Of a stretch of DNA of 64,000 bases, positions 52,547 through 61,103 are shown piece by piece. Each line of letters begins with the position of its first letter. Within the stretch, counting starts at the first letter, position 1. Under the pieces are notes generated by a model that was not told the origin of the DNA, ran no database searches, and worked only from the letters and a program-made list of their open reading frames with translations. The stretch is from Streptomyces buecherae (GTDB lineage Bacteria; Actinomycetota; Actinomycetes; Streptomycetales; Streptomycetaceae). Where the stretch lies: the NCBI RefSeq assembly GCF_014295035.1, contig NZ_CP060404.1, positions 4,310,501 to 4,374,500 on the forward strand, written 5' to 3'. A program made the translations under genes and the position numbers.

Positions 52547-53263
52547 CTAGGGGTTCGGGGAGAGCAGCGCGTCCACCGCCTGCATGGGGGCGGCGAGCAG
52601 CGCCCGGGCCGCGCCCTCCGCCGCCTCCGGGTCGCCGGAGGCGATCGCGTCGATGACCGCGTGGTGGTCGCCGGGGTCGATGTGCGGCATGTCGTGGTCG
52701 CCGAGCGCGGTGAGCAGCGCCTCGCGTACGGAGCTGCTGAACCAGCCGTACGTCGCGCTCAGCGCGGAGTTGTGCGCCGCGTCCACCACGGCCCGGTGGA
52801 ACGCGACGTCGTGGTCCGCGTACAGCTCCAGGTCCGCGCCCGGCGGCGGCGGGCCGTCGGCGTGCGCGAGCGCGGCCTGCGCGGCGAGCGCGGCCCGCAT
52901 CCGTTCCAGGTCGGCCGGGCTGTGCCGGAGCGCGGCGAGTCGGGCGCCCTCGGCCTCCAGCGCGATGCGCAGCTCCAGCACGTCCCGGATACCGGCGCGC
53001 TGGACGCCGCGCATGACGGCGGCCGGGTCGGCCGTGGACACGACGAACGTTCCCTCACCCTGTCGGGACTGGAGCATCCCGGAGTGACAGAGGACGCGTA
53101 CGGCCTCGCGCACGGTGTTACGACCCACCTGGAGCTGTTCGGCGAGCGCGTGCTCGGTCGGCACCCGGTCCCCGACCCGCCAGGTGCCACCCGCCACCTG
53201 CGCGCGCAACTGCTCCACGACGGTGTCCACGAGCGACGTCCGCCCCGCTGCCCGCAGTGTCAT
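52547..53263 (-). CDS. FadR-type GntR transcriptional regulator
   Basis: 238 residues. The winged helix-turn-helix is RVPTEHALAEQLQVGRNTVR followed by EAVRVL and QGEGTFV; the C-terminal FCD effector domain contains the metal-binding D-x3-H pattern in HDVAFHRAVVDAAHN. ATG 53263 is preferred because TAGGAT at about 53304-53299 on the minus strand looks like a -10 hexamer that covers the alternative ATG 53302. It probably regulates the downstream CynX-type transporter. The effector is unknown. Confidence 0.87.
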   Translation of the reverse strand: MTLRAAGRTSLVDTVVEQLRAQVAGGTWRVGDRVPTEHALAEQLQVGRNTVREAVRVLCHSGMLQSRQGEGTFVVSTADPAAVMRGVQRAGIRDVLELRIALEAEGARLAALRHSPADLERMRAALAAQAALAHADGPPPPGADLELYADHDVAFHRAVVDAAHNSALSATYGWFSSSVREALLTALGDHDMPHIDPGDHHAVIDAIASGDPEAAEGAARALLAAPMQAVDALLSPNP

Positions 53264-53474
53264 GGTTCTCGCTCTCTCGCGTCCTTCAGGTTGCCCGGTC
53301 ATCCTACAACTGACGATCGGGATGAGTCCTCCCCGCCGAGCGTGACGCGCGCTACGTCGACGGTCCGCTGGATGGGCGGCCTACCGCCTGAGCGGTCGGT
53401 GTGCGGGGTGCCGAGTCCGCGGGCCACGGACTCGACCGTGCGCGCGGCGGGCCGTTTCCGCACGTCAGAGGCGA

Positions 53475-53497
53475 TTGTCAGAGGTGCGCAGTACGGT
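53475..53497 (+). promoter_or_regulatory. DNA-damage (PafBC/RecA-NDp) type promoter
   Basis: TTGTCAGAG (53475-53483), eight bases, then TACGGT (53492-53497): the same first block and spacing as the element at 45812. The -10 ends six bases before ATG 53504, so the transcript is leaderless. Confidence 0.7.
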
Positions 53498-53503
53498 CAC
53501 GTC

Positions 53504-53944
53504 ATGGCAGCATCCTTCGATCTGACGCTCGACTGCGCGGACGCGCGACTGCTCGCCGCCTTCTGGAAGACGGCGTTGGGGTACGTGGACGAGCCGCCGC
53601 CGGCACCCTTCGCCACGCGTGCCGAATGGCTCGCGCAGTTCGACCTGCCGGAGGGGGAGAGCGCGGACGACGGGGCGTGGCTCCGCGATCCGGCGGGCAA
53701 CGGCCCCCGGCTCTCGATACTCAGGGTGCCCGAGCCGAAGACGGCGAAGAACCGTCTGCACATCGACATCCGGGTGCCCGGCCACGGCACCCCGGCCGAG
53801 CGGTGGGCGCGCATATCGGCGGAGGCCGAGCGGTTGGTGGCGGCCGGCGCGACCGTCGCCGCGGAGGTGGACACCCACCATCTGGTGCTGCGGGACCCGG
53901 AAGGGAACGAATTCTGCGTGGCCGCGGGGGCGGCCCGCTCGTAG
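53504..53944 (+). CDS. VOC-superfamily (glyoxalase/bleomycin-resistance fold) protein
   Basis: 146 residues with the paired beta-alpha-beta-beta-beta units of the VOC fold: SFDLTLDCADARLLAAFWKT, LHIDIRVPG and the C-terminal VLRDPEGNEFCV. It could be a dioxygenase, isomerase, or antibiotic-binding protein. ATG 53504 is fixed by the close -10 hexamer. The promoter type suggests induction by DNA damage, which would fit a drug-binding or detoxifying role (inference). Confidence 0.85.
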   Translation: MAASFDLTLDCADARLLAAFWKTALGYVDEPPPAPFATRAEWLAQFDLPEGESADDGAWLRDPAGNGPRLSILRVPEPKTAKNRLHIDIRVPGHGTPAERWARISAEAERLVAAGATVAAEVDTHHLVLRDPEGNEFCVAAGAARS

Positions 53945-54215
53945 GCGGCGCCGAAACCACGGAGGGCGGTCCGCCCAGGGCATGGGCGGTTCGGTGAAAC
54001 CACGGGGCGGTCCGGCGGGGACGGTCATGCGCGCTCGCCGGTGCCGATCTCCCATCGGCGGCCACCGGGCGGCCGGCCAGGTGACGGGAGACGGCCCAGA
54101 CCGCCTCCGAGGATGGGCGCCCCGGAGCCGCTGTCCCCAGTCCCGTGCGCACGAGGGGCCTCCCAAAGCCAGCCAAGGGGCGCGCCGCCGTCGCGGGCGA
54201 GCCTGTGTGAGGGGC

Positions 54216-55184
54216 TCAGGCCGGCGCGCGGACGAGGAGGTCGGGGGCGGGGGTTGACCCGGTGGTGTCGGGGGACGGGGTGGGCGTGGCCGGAGGGGGC
54301 GGGGTCAGGCTCGTGGCCACCGCGTCGGCGAAGGCCAGGGCGGCCGGGCTGAGGGTCTCCCAACGGCGGACGGCCCAGCCGGTGGCGAGCGGGGGCAGGG
54401 ACGGGATGGGGATGAGGCGCAGGCTGGGGTGTTCGGCGGGGCGCCAGTTGGGGAGGGTGGGCACGATGGCGTGGCCGAGGCCGAGTTCGGCCAGCAGCAT
54501 GGCGGTGTCCCAGTCGGCGACGCTGGTGCTGGCGTCCGGTTCGGTGCCGTGCTGGGCGAAGTGGCCGTCCAGGGAGCGGCGCGAGGTCGAGTTCTCCGGG
54601 AGACGGATGTGTCGGATGTCGGCGAGGTCGTCGGGGCCGATGGTCGCGCGGGTGGCCAGCGGGTCGTCGGCGCGTACGGCGAGTACCCACGGGAGGCTGA
54701 TCACCGGGCGCTGCTGCACGCCGCGCACGGGCGGGCCGATGGTGATCCAGGCCAGGTCGGCGGTGTCGGCGGCCAGTGCGTCGAGGCAGCCGCGGCCCGA
54801 GTTGGAGGTCTGGAACTCCAGGCCGACCTGCGGGTGTCGGGCCCGGAAGGAGACGACGGCCTGCGACATGAAGTGCCGTACGGAGATGGCACCGGTGGTG
54901 ATGCGCACGGTGCCGGCCGCGCCGTCGCGTATCTCGCGCAACTGCCGTACGGCCAGGTCGAGCGCGCCGATACCGTCGTGCGCGGCGTGCCGCAGCAGTC
55001 GGCCGGCGGGGGTGGGGGCGACCCCGCGCGGTTGGCGTTCCAACAGCGGCAGCCCGAGTTCGCGTTCCAGGCGGCGCACGCGTTGACTGACGGCCGACTG
55101 GGTGCAGGACAGGTCGCGGGCCACGGCGCTGAGGCTGCCGGCCTCGCAGACCGCGAGGAACGCACGGAGATCGTCGAGGGTCAT
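54216..55184 (-). CDS. LysR-family transcriptional regulator
   Basis: 322 residues. The helix-turn-helix (LRAFLAVCEAGSLSAVARDL, CTQSAVSQRVRRLERELGLP) and substrate-binding domain are complete; the last about 35 residues are Pro/Thr-rich and disordered. On the minus strand TAGCGT lies six bases before ATG 55184, indicating a leaderless transcript. There is no obvious divergent target; the 527 bp upstream contain no gene. Confidence 0.88.
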   Translation of the reverse strand: MTLDDLRAFLAVCEAGSLSAVARDLSCTQSAVSQRVRRLERELGLPLLERQPRGVAPTPAGRLLRHAAHDGIGALDLAVRQLREIRDGAAGTVRITTGAISVRHFMSQAVVSFRARHPQVGLEFQTSNSGRGCLDALAADTADLAWITIGPPVRGVQQRPVISLPWVLAVRADDPLATRATIGPDDLADIRHIRLPENSTSRRSLDGHFAQHGTEPDASTSVADWDTAMLLAELGLGHAIVPTLPNWRPAEHPSLRLIPIPSLPPLATGWAVRRWETLSPAALAFADAVATSLTPPPPATPTPSPDTTGSTPAPDLLVRAPA

Positions 55185-55711
55185 TGGGTCACGCTAGACG
55201 AGCGCGGCGAGCCAAGCCATAGCTTGGGGAGTTGCAAGGAAACCCGTGGATTGACTTGGAGGTTGCCGGCGCAGATCCTCATGGGCAGGGCGAAGTCGGC
55301 GCAACGGAGCCCCGGGCGGCAACCCGCTCGTCACGACGCCGCGCGTCCGGAAGCGCGGTGTGGTGACGGGCAGGTGCCGACCCTCTCGTCCCGACCTCTC
55401 TGCTCCGGCCCCTTAGTCCCGTCCCCCTGGCCCCCGCCCCTTCGTCTCGACCTTCTGGCCCGGGCCCCTTGGCCCGACGCCTTCGTCCCGACCCCGGGCG
55501 CCCGGGGTCGGGACAGGCCGACGCGTGGTGGGGCAGGAGGCGGCTGGCCCGAGGCCAGGCCGGGAGGGCCGGGCCGGGCTCGCCGGGGTGCGTGGGCCGG
55601 GTCGCCAGGGCGCGGCCGGTGGTTGAGCACGCGGCACGGCGTGGGCACGGCACACGCGACGTGCCAGTTCGCCGGTCAACCCAGTGGTCGGCCCAGTTGT
55701 CAGTCCAGTGG
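55185..55711. other. Intergenic with imperfect repeats, no gene seen
   Basis: About 530 bp. CCTT-x-GTCCCGACC-type units recur around 55380-55500, and CCAGTGGTCRG/CAGTCC-type units at 55678-55730 next to the end of the HTH gene. Frames on either strand are Pro/Gly/Arg-rich with no credible start. Confidence 0.5.
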
Positions 55712-57010
55712 TCAGTCCGTGGGCCACTCCCAGGACATGCCGTGCACGCCGGCCGGGCAGCGGATCGGGAGCATGTGGGCCGAGTGGGAGACGTCGAGCG
55801 CGATACGGCGGCTGTTGCGCTTCTCGGCCCCTATCTGCTCGCGGTAGTAGCGGTGGCAGCCCGCCGGCAGGGCGTCGGGGTGGAAGTAGACGTGCAGCAG
55901 GTACTCGCGCAGGTGGACGCGGGTGCGCCGCTCGTGGTGGGTGGAGGGCACGTTGCTCGGGCCGAGGAGCACCTCGTAGTCGATCACCGCGGTCTCGTTG
56001 CGCGCCAACTCGCGGCCGAGCAGCACCTCGATGATGATGCAGCGCAGCTCGGGCAGGAAGCGTACGGAGCCCGGCTTGCCGCAGCGTACGACGACGTCGA
56101 TCGACTCGGCGGAGGTGTCGTCGATGCAGTGCACGACCGTCAACCGGCTGGCCCCGTCGCGGGTCGCGCGCAGCACCTGGTGCACGGAGGTGCTGCGGAT
56201 GCAGCGCCGCTCGTCCAGGCGCAGCGTCTCGCGGATGACGACGGAGCACAGGTCCTCGTTGAAGTGCGCGAACGCGGCGCCCAGGGCCTGCTCGACGGTG
56301 GAGTTCTCGCCGAAGACGCGCTGCGACGCGCTGAGGTCCTGGAGTTCGCAGACCGCGCGCCCGCGCGGCCGGTGCGGGCCGAGCAGCGAGCGCAGGGCGC
56401 CGGTGGGCAGCGCGAGGATGTCCTCCAGCGCGTCCACGGCGCGCAGCGACTGGGCCCGCTCCGGTTGGCTCCGGCCGCGCTGCCAGTAGCTGAGGGTGGC
56501 CAGGCTGATCCGGATGCCGCGGGTCTCAAGGCGTTCCCTGACCCGTTCCAGCGGGAGGCCGCGTTGGCGCAGTGCCTCGCGGAAGACGGCGGCGAAGGAG
56601 GTCGCGGGGGTGACGTGTGTGGTGAGGGGGGCTGCGGTGGTGGGGGTGGTGTCCTCGAGGTCCGCCAGCGGCGTCGCGTTGGCCCGTACCAGGGGCCTGG
56701 GCGGGGCCCCGGTCGCGGCGATCACCCGCGGCTTGGTGAGCGGGACCGCGCCGAGCGACGCGGTGCGGCCCGACGCGGTGCGGCTCGGCGCGGTGCCACC
56801 CGGTGCGCCGCCGTCATCTGCGGTGCGGCTCGGGGCGGCGCTGTTCGGGTTGGCGCCGCTCGGTAGGGAGCCGCTCACTGCGGCGCCGTTCGGTGCGGAG
56901 CCGTTCGGGCGGGGGCGGGTGGGCCTGGCGGTACGGGCCGGTGAGGCGGTCGGCGCCGGGGCTCTGTGGCCCGGGCCGCCGGCCGGGTCGCCGTGGGGCA
57001 TCTTGTCCAT
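55712..57010 (-). CDS. HTH-domain regulator, Pro/Ala-rich N-terminus
   Basis: 432 residues. The first about 120 residues are Pro/Ala/Thr-rich and disordered. Next is a helix-turn-helix (FAAVFREALRQRGLPLERVR, IRISLATLSYWQRGRSQPER) of XRE type, and then a soluble alpha/beta region of about 240 residues that I do not recognise, with HCIDDTSAESIDVVVRCG and the ending GMSWEWPTD. ATG 57010 follows CCGGAGAC; the frame stays open to 58621 opposite the protease but is Arg-rich there. It may act with the protease upstream, but a terminator-like hairpin separates them. Confidence 0.75.
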   Translation of the reverse strand: MDKMPHGDPAGGPGHRAPAPTASPARTARPTRPRPNGSAPNGAAVSGSLPSGANPNSAAPSRTADDGGAPGGTAPSRTASGRTASLGAVPLTKPRVIAATGAPPRPLVRANATPLADLEDTTPTTAAPLTTHVTPATSFAAVFREALRQRGLPLERVRERLETRGIRISLATLSYWQRGRSQPERAQSLRAVDALEDILALPTGALRSLLGPHRPRGRAVCELQDLSASQRVFGENSTVEQALGAAFAHFNEDLCSVVIRETLRLDERRCIRSTSVHQVLRATRDGASRLTVVHCIDDTSAESIDVVVRCGKPGSVRFLPELRCIIIEVLLGRELARNETAVIDYEVLLGPSNVPSTHHERRTRVHLREYLLHVYFHPDALPAGCHRYYREQIGAEKRNSRRIALDVSHSAHMLPIRCPAGVHGMSWEWPTD

Positions 57011-57215
57011 GACGTCTCCGGGGGGTCGCACGGTCTCGCGAGGGCGTGGCGCGCGTCGGTACGGAGCGGTGCGCGGTGGTGCCGGGGTACGGGGGTACCG
57101 GGGGCACCGACGTGGTGCGCGGTGGTGCCGGTGTGGCACGGGTGCTGGGTGGGGGTCGGGGGGTGGGTGCGTGGTGACGGCGCGGGGGACCTCGCGATAC
57201 CGATGCCAAACAGTG

Positions 57216-57251
57216 CGGGGGCCGCTCACCGTATCCGGCGAGCAGCCCCCG
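57216..57251 (-). terminator. Terminator after S1 protease
   Basis: A 15-bp stem, CGGGGGCCGCTCACC (57216-57230) against GGCGAGCAGCCCCCG (57237-57251), with two mismatches, starts 22 bp beyond the protease stop. Confidence 0.75.
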
Positions 57252-57273
57252 TGTCCCGTGAGGAAGGTGTGAC

Positions 57274-58470
57274 CTAGCCGAGGTTGAGGCTCAGGCCGTA
57301 GTACGACAGGGCGTCGTCGAGGGGCTGGAAGTAGGACGAACCGGGCGAGTTGACGCTGCCGTTGCACTTCTGGTTGGTCGGGCCGCCGGAGGTCATGCCC
57401 TGGGCCTGGTTGCCCGATATGTACGCGCCGCCGCTGTCGCCGCCCTGGGTGCACACCGAGGAGCTGCCCAGACCGCGCACGACCGTGTCGGGGCCGCCGT
57501 TCTGGTCGACGTAGGTGACGGTGACGTTGTACGACTTGACCGCGCCGCAGGTCCACTGCGTGGTCTGGCCGGACTTGCACAGCGCGGCGCCGGACGCGGC
57601 GCGCTTGCTGCCCTTGACCGCGACGGTCCCGGCGCTGCCCCAGGTGCCGACCTTGGTGGCGATCTGGTCGTCGGAGTCGACCCGGGCGATGCCCATGTCG
57701 ACGCTGTTGGTGCCGATCGCGAAGCGGGTCTTCTCGCCCTTCGCGAAGTGCTGGTTGTCGTAGTACAGGTCGGGCAGGTCCTCGATGCAGTGGCCCGCGG
57801 TGATCAGGTACTGGCGGCCCGAGCTGTCCTTGGCGCCGTAGCCGACCGAGCACAGGTAGCCGTTGAACGTCATCCGGCTGCCCGGGTAGACGAGGGCCTG
57901 CGGGGCGAGCTGCTGCTTGCCCTCGACCACGCGGACGGCCTTGCCGAGCGACTTGGCCTGCTTCAGGAACGCGCGGGCGCCGGCGCTCTTGTCGTTGGCC
58001 ACCTCGACGACAACGGTGTCGGACTGGAGGTCGACGGACCAGGCGGCGATGCCGGACGGGGTCTGCCGCGCGGCCTGGGCGTCGAGCTTGGCCTTGATGG
58101 CGTTGAGCGCGGACTCGCCGCGCGCCGGGACGCGCGCCGTCAGGCCCGCGTCCTCGATCCGGTCGGCGGTCTTGGCGTCGGGTGCGTTCACGACCAGCGT
58201 GCCGGCCTTGTCGAAGAACGCGCCCTGGGTGGCGATCCGCTTCTTGCCCAGGCTGGCGAGGGTGTTCTGCTGCTCGGTCTGCGAGTCGAGCCGCTCGATC
58301 GCGGCGTCCTCGCTCACGCCGAGCGTGGTGGCCAGCGCCTTGACCATCTCCGGCTGGTACCGGGGCGTCACGGGGGCGGAGTCGTCCTTGGCCTGTGCGC
58401 CGGAGACCACGGTGACCGACAGCAGGGCGCCGACGGCGGCGGCGAGGACGTACGTGCGGGAACCTCTCAC
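57274..58470 (-). CDS. Secreted streptogrisin-type serine protease (S1 family)
   Basis: 398 residues. A signal peptide (1-27, cleavage after AQA) is followed by a propeptide of about 165 residues, like the alpha-lytic protease pro-domain, which acts as a folding chaperone. The mature domain (from about 190) has H227 in TAGHC, D258 in SVDMGI and S346 in GGDSGG. Cysteines at 207/228, 298/308 and 340/369 would form the usual three disulfides. GTG 58470 follows GGAAGGAAG and fits the signal peptide. The enzyme should be exported by Sec, self-processed and broadly proteolytic. Confidence 0.93.
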   Translation of the reverse strand: MRGSRTYVLAAAVGALLSVTVVSGAQAKDDSAPVTPRYQPEMVKALATTLGVSEDAAIERLDSQTEQQNTLASLGKKRIATQGAFFDKAGTLVVNAPDAKTADRIEDAGLTARVPARGESALNAIKAKLDAQAARQTPSGIAAWSVDLQSDTVVVEVANDKSAGARAFLKQAKSLGKAVRVVEGKQQLAPQALVYPGSRMTFNGYLCSVGYGAKDSSGRQYLITAGHCIEDLPDLYYDNQHFAKGEKTRFAIGTNSVDMGIARVDSDDQIATKVGTWGSAGTVAVKGSKRAASGAALCKSGQTTQWTCGAVKSYNVTVTYVDQNGGPDTVVRGLGSSSVCTQGGDSGGAYISGNQAQGMTSGGPTNQKCNGSVNSPGSSYFQPLDDALSYYGLSLNLG

Positions 58471-58645
58471 GCTTCTTCCTTCCGATTGCAGCGCGAGCGG
58501 CCCAGGCAGGGGGATGAGCCCCGCGGAAGTGCGGGTCTCGGGAGGGGCGCTCGGCTGGCGGCGCGGGTGGGGACCGGTCGCCGCGCCCCGAACTTTCGCG
58601 CAACGGACACAGGGGGAACAAGGTTTCGTCACGCGCCTTTTTTCA

Positions 58646-58665
58646 ACAGAGTTGCGTAACTCTGT
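58646..58665. promoter_or_regulatory. 20-bp palindrome upstream of protease
   Basis: ACAGAGTT-GCGT-AACTCTGT has perfect 8-bp arms. It lies 176-195 bp before the protease start in a locally A+T-richer stretch that includes a T6 run. It is a candidate operator for developmental or nutritional control. No gene is visible in 58471-59092. Confidence 0.5.
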
Positions 58666-58894
58666 GAAGGTGGGAGCCGTCAACGGCCCGCCGCCGCCCC
58701 GCTTCCACGCCTCATTCCCGGCCGCGTGTCACCCCCGCCCCGCCGTCCCACCCCGTGCGCCCCCGACTCGTACGTCCCCGTCCCGGACGTCCCTGCCTCG
58801 GCCGTCCCGTACGCCGTGGAGCGCCGGAGCCGGAGCGGGAACGAGGTCGGCCGGGCGGCGTGCCGCCGGTCGCCGCGGGGCGTCGGGGCGGGGG

Positions 58895-58923
58895 CGGTAA
58901 CCGGCGGGGTCGGTAACCGGCGG
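58895..58923. repeat. CGGTAACCGGCGG direct repeat
   Basis: CGGTAACCGGCGG occurs at 58895-58907 and 58911-58923 (16-bp period). Each copy contains the palindromic CCGGTTACCG core on one strand. It lies about 170 bp before the glycosyltransferase gene and may be an operator or a simple duplication. Confidence 0.6.
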
Positions 58924-59092
58924 AGGCGGAACGGAGCGCCACGGCGACGGTGCGCGAAAAAGCGGATGGCAAGGAGTTCCTCCTCCTCGCCACTCTCAAC
59001 GTATAGCGCGTCCGGGGGCTTGCGGCAAGGCCCCGGGCGTACCGCACAATCGGCGGCCGAGAGCCTGACCTGCGGAAACCGGGAGTTGCGAA

Positions 59093-60373
59093 GTGCGAGT
59101 GTTGTTGACGACGTGGGGATCGCGCGGCGATGTCGAGCCGCTGGCGGGGTTGGCGGTGGCGTTGCGCGGACTCGGGGTGGAGGCACGGGTGTGCGCGCCG
59201 CCGGACGAGGAGTTCGCGACGCTGCTGGCGCGCGTCGGCGTGCCGCTGGTGCCGCTCGGGCCGACGGTGCGTTCGGTGGTCGCCGGGCCGAAGCCCCCGA
59301 CGACCGAGGACGCCTTCCGGCTCGCCCCCCAGTTGGTCGCCGCGCGGTTCGACGCGCTCACGGCGGAGGCCCAGGGCTGCGACGCGCTGCTGGCCACCGG
59401 GCTGATGCCGGCCGGCGCCCGGGACGTGGCGGAGAAGCTGGGCATCCACTACGTGCTCGCCTGCTTCCACACCCTGGGGCTGCCGTCGCGGCACGCCCGC
59501 CCCGGGGCGCGGCCGGGCACGCCGTCGGCACGGGACGAGACCGACAACCGGGTGCTGTGGAAGGAGGACGCCCAGCGGGTGAACGCGCTCTACGGCGAGG
59601 CGCTCAACACGCACCGGGCGGCGATCGGCCTGCCGCCCGTGGACAACGTCCGCGACCACGTCCTCACCGACCGGCCGTGGCTGGCCGCGGACGCGACGCT
59701 GTGCCCGTCGCGGGACCTGACCGACCTGGACATCGTGCAGACCGGGGCGTGGCTGCTGCCCGACGACCGCCCGCTGCCGGCCGAGTTGGAGACGTTCCTG
59801 GGCGCCGGCGAACCGCCGGTGTACGTGGGCTTCGGCAGCATGGCCAGCTACGCACCACGGGACGTCGCCCGGGTGGCCATCCAGGCGTGCCGCGCGCGGG
59901 GCCGCCGCGTCGTCCTCGCCCGTGGCTGGGCCGACCTGGCCCCGATCGACGACGGCGCCGACTGCCACGTCGTCGGCGAGGTCAACCAGCAGGCGCTGTT
60001 CCGCCGGGTGGCCGCCGTCGTGCACCACGGCGGCGCCGGCACCACCACGACCGCCGCCGTGGCCGGCGCGCCCCAGGTCGTGGTCCCGCAGATCGCGGAC
60101 CAGCCGTACTGGGCCGCCCGGGTGGCCGAGCTGGGCATCGGGGTGGCGCACGAGGGCCGGACGCCGACCGTCGACTCGCTGTCCGCCGCGCTCACCACGG
60201 CCCTGGACCCCGACACCCGCGCCCGGGCGAGCGCCGTGGCCGGCACCGTCCGCACCGACGGGGCGACGGTCGCCGCCAGGTTGCTCATCGACACGGTCGG
60301 CGCGGTCGGCACGGCTGACGCGGTCGGCCCGGTCGATGCGGTCGGCGAGGGGGGCCCGGCCGGCACCGCGTGA
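59093..60373 (+). CDS. GT1 (UGT-like) glycosyltransferase
   Basis: 426 residues. The N-terminal half begins MRVLLTTWGSRGDVEPLAGL and binds the acceptor; the C-terminal half carries VYVGFGSM and the nucleotide-sugar signature HHGGAGTTTTA (about residue 310). These are typical of actinomycete glycosyltransferases acting on antibiotics, sterols or lipids. GTG 59093 follows GGGAG. The last about 25 residues (VGAVGTADAVGPVDAVG) are repetitive and encoded by direct repeats. No biosynthetic cluster surrounds it, so the acceptor is unknown. Confidence 0.88.
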   Translation: MRVLLTTWGSRGDVEPLAGLAVALRGLGVEARVCAPPDEEFATLLARVGVPLVPLGPTVRSVVAGPKPPTTEDAFRLAPQLVAARFDALTAEAQGCDALLATGLMPAGARDVAEKLGIHYVLACFHTLGLPSRHARPGARPGTPSARDETDNRVLWKEDAQRVNALYGEALNTHRAAIGLPPVDNVRDHVLTDRPWLAADATLCPSRDLTDLDIVQTGAWLLPDDRPLPAELETFLGAGEPPVYVGFGSMASYAPRDVARVAIQACRARGRRVVLARGWADLAPIDDGADCHVVGEVNQQALFRRVAAVVHHGGAGTTTTAAVAGAPQVVVPQIADQPYWAARVAELGIGVAHEGRTPTVDSLSAALTTALDPDTRARASAVAGTVRTDGATVAARLLIDTVGAVGTADAVGPVDAVGEGGPAGTA

Positions 60374-60390
60374 GCCATGAACCGTGAGCC

Positions 60391-60450
60391 GCTGCCCGCT
60401 GCCCGCTGCCCGCTGCCCGCGCCGGGCATCAGCCGTCAGCCGTCAGCCGT
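60391..60450. repeat. Heptamer arrays (GCTGCCC)4 and (CAGCCGT)3
   Basis: GCTGCCC is repeated four times at 60391-60418, and CAGCCGT three times at 60430-60450. The second array contains the stop codon of the leftward small membrane protein gene (60436-60438), so copy-number changes would alter its C-terminus. Confidence 0.92.
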
Positions 60451-60891
60451 CAGGCAGCAGCCCTCAGGCGTCCGCCGGCGGGACGCGCGCAGCGTCGCGG
60501 CGAGCGGGGCGAGCAGGGCGAGGGCGCCGAGCACGGCGAACTGGTGGCTGCCGGGCGCGGCCCGCATCGCCGGCACGCCGTACGCGAGGCCGCACAGCGC
60601 CGCGCTGACCGGTACGACCAGCGCGGGTACGGCCGGCCGAAGCAGGCTCGCCCCGAGGCGCTCCGGGTCCAGGCTGACGCCGAACACGCCGGCCAACGCC
60701 ACGAGGACGAAGGCGAGCACGCCCTTGAGCGCCCACCAGAACACGTAACCGACGCAGCCGATGGCGGCGAGCCACAGCGGGACGCCGATGGCGATGGCGC
60801 CCGCGTCGCTGAGCGCGACCTCCGGCGCGGGCGCGGAGTACGGGGAGCGCGCGGGGTACGTCGGGGAGGCGGAGTGCGCGAGGTGCGGCAT
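60436..60891 (-). CDS. Small four-helix membrane protein
   Basis: 151 residues, family not recognised. After a disordered N-terminus (1-30), four hydrophobic helices appear at about 32-55, 58-76, 86-108 and 117-134, followed by a short basic tail. ATG 60891 follows AGGGTGAGG. The stop codon lies inside a heptamer tandem repeat. It is convergent with the glycosyltransferase gene. Confidence 0.65.
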   Translation of the reverse strand: MPHLAHSASPTYPARSPYSAPAPEVALSDAGAIAIGVPLWLAAIGCVGYVFWWALKGVLAFVLVALAGVFGVSLDPERLGASLLRPAVPALVVPVSAALCGLAYGVPAMRAAPGSHQFAVLGALALLAPLAATLRASRRRTPEGCCLTADG

Positions 60892-60945
60892 GGCCTCACC
60901 CTGGCAGCGGCGGGCGGGAAGCCGGATGAGTACCGCTACTCAACC

Positions 60946-61005
60946 GGACCGGCCCCCGCGCCGACCGCCCCCGCGCCGACCGCCCCCGCGCCGACCGCCC
61001 CGGCG
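60946..61005. repeat. 15-bp tandem repeat, about four copies
   Basis: CCGACCGCCCCCGCG at 60961-60975 and 60976-60990, with one mismatch at 60991-61005 and a degenerate copy at 60946-60960. It lies between the small membrane protein gene and the I36 inhibitor gene, with no gene of its own. Confidence 0.85.
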
Positions 61006-61044
61006 CGCGGACGCCGTCCGGCTGCCCCGCGCCACGGGTACGGA

Positions 61045-61086
61045 CGGTGGCTCCGCCCGCCGCCGAGGGCGCGGGTGGAGCCACCG
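61045..61086 (-). terminator. Terminator after I36 gene
   Basis: CGGTGGCTCC (61045-61054) pairs perfectly with GGAGCCACCG (61077-61086). The hairpin begins 18 bp beyond the stop of the leftward inhibitor gene. Confidence 0.75.
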
Positions 61087-61103
61087 CGAGGGGAGGACTC
61101 AGG

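Noticed and set aside
57011..58621. N-terminal extension of the HTH gene to 969 residues
   Set aside because: The extra part is a shadow of the protease gene and Arg-rich; a good start with ribosome-binding site exists at 57010.
59093..60373. Part of an antibiotic biosynthetic cluster
   Set aside because: The glycosyltransferase stands alone; no polyketide, peptide or deoxysugar genes are near.
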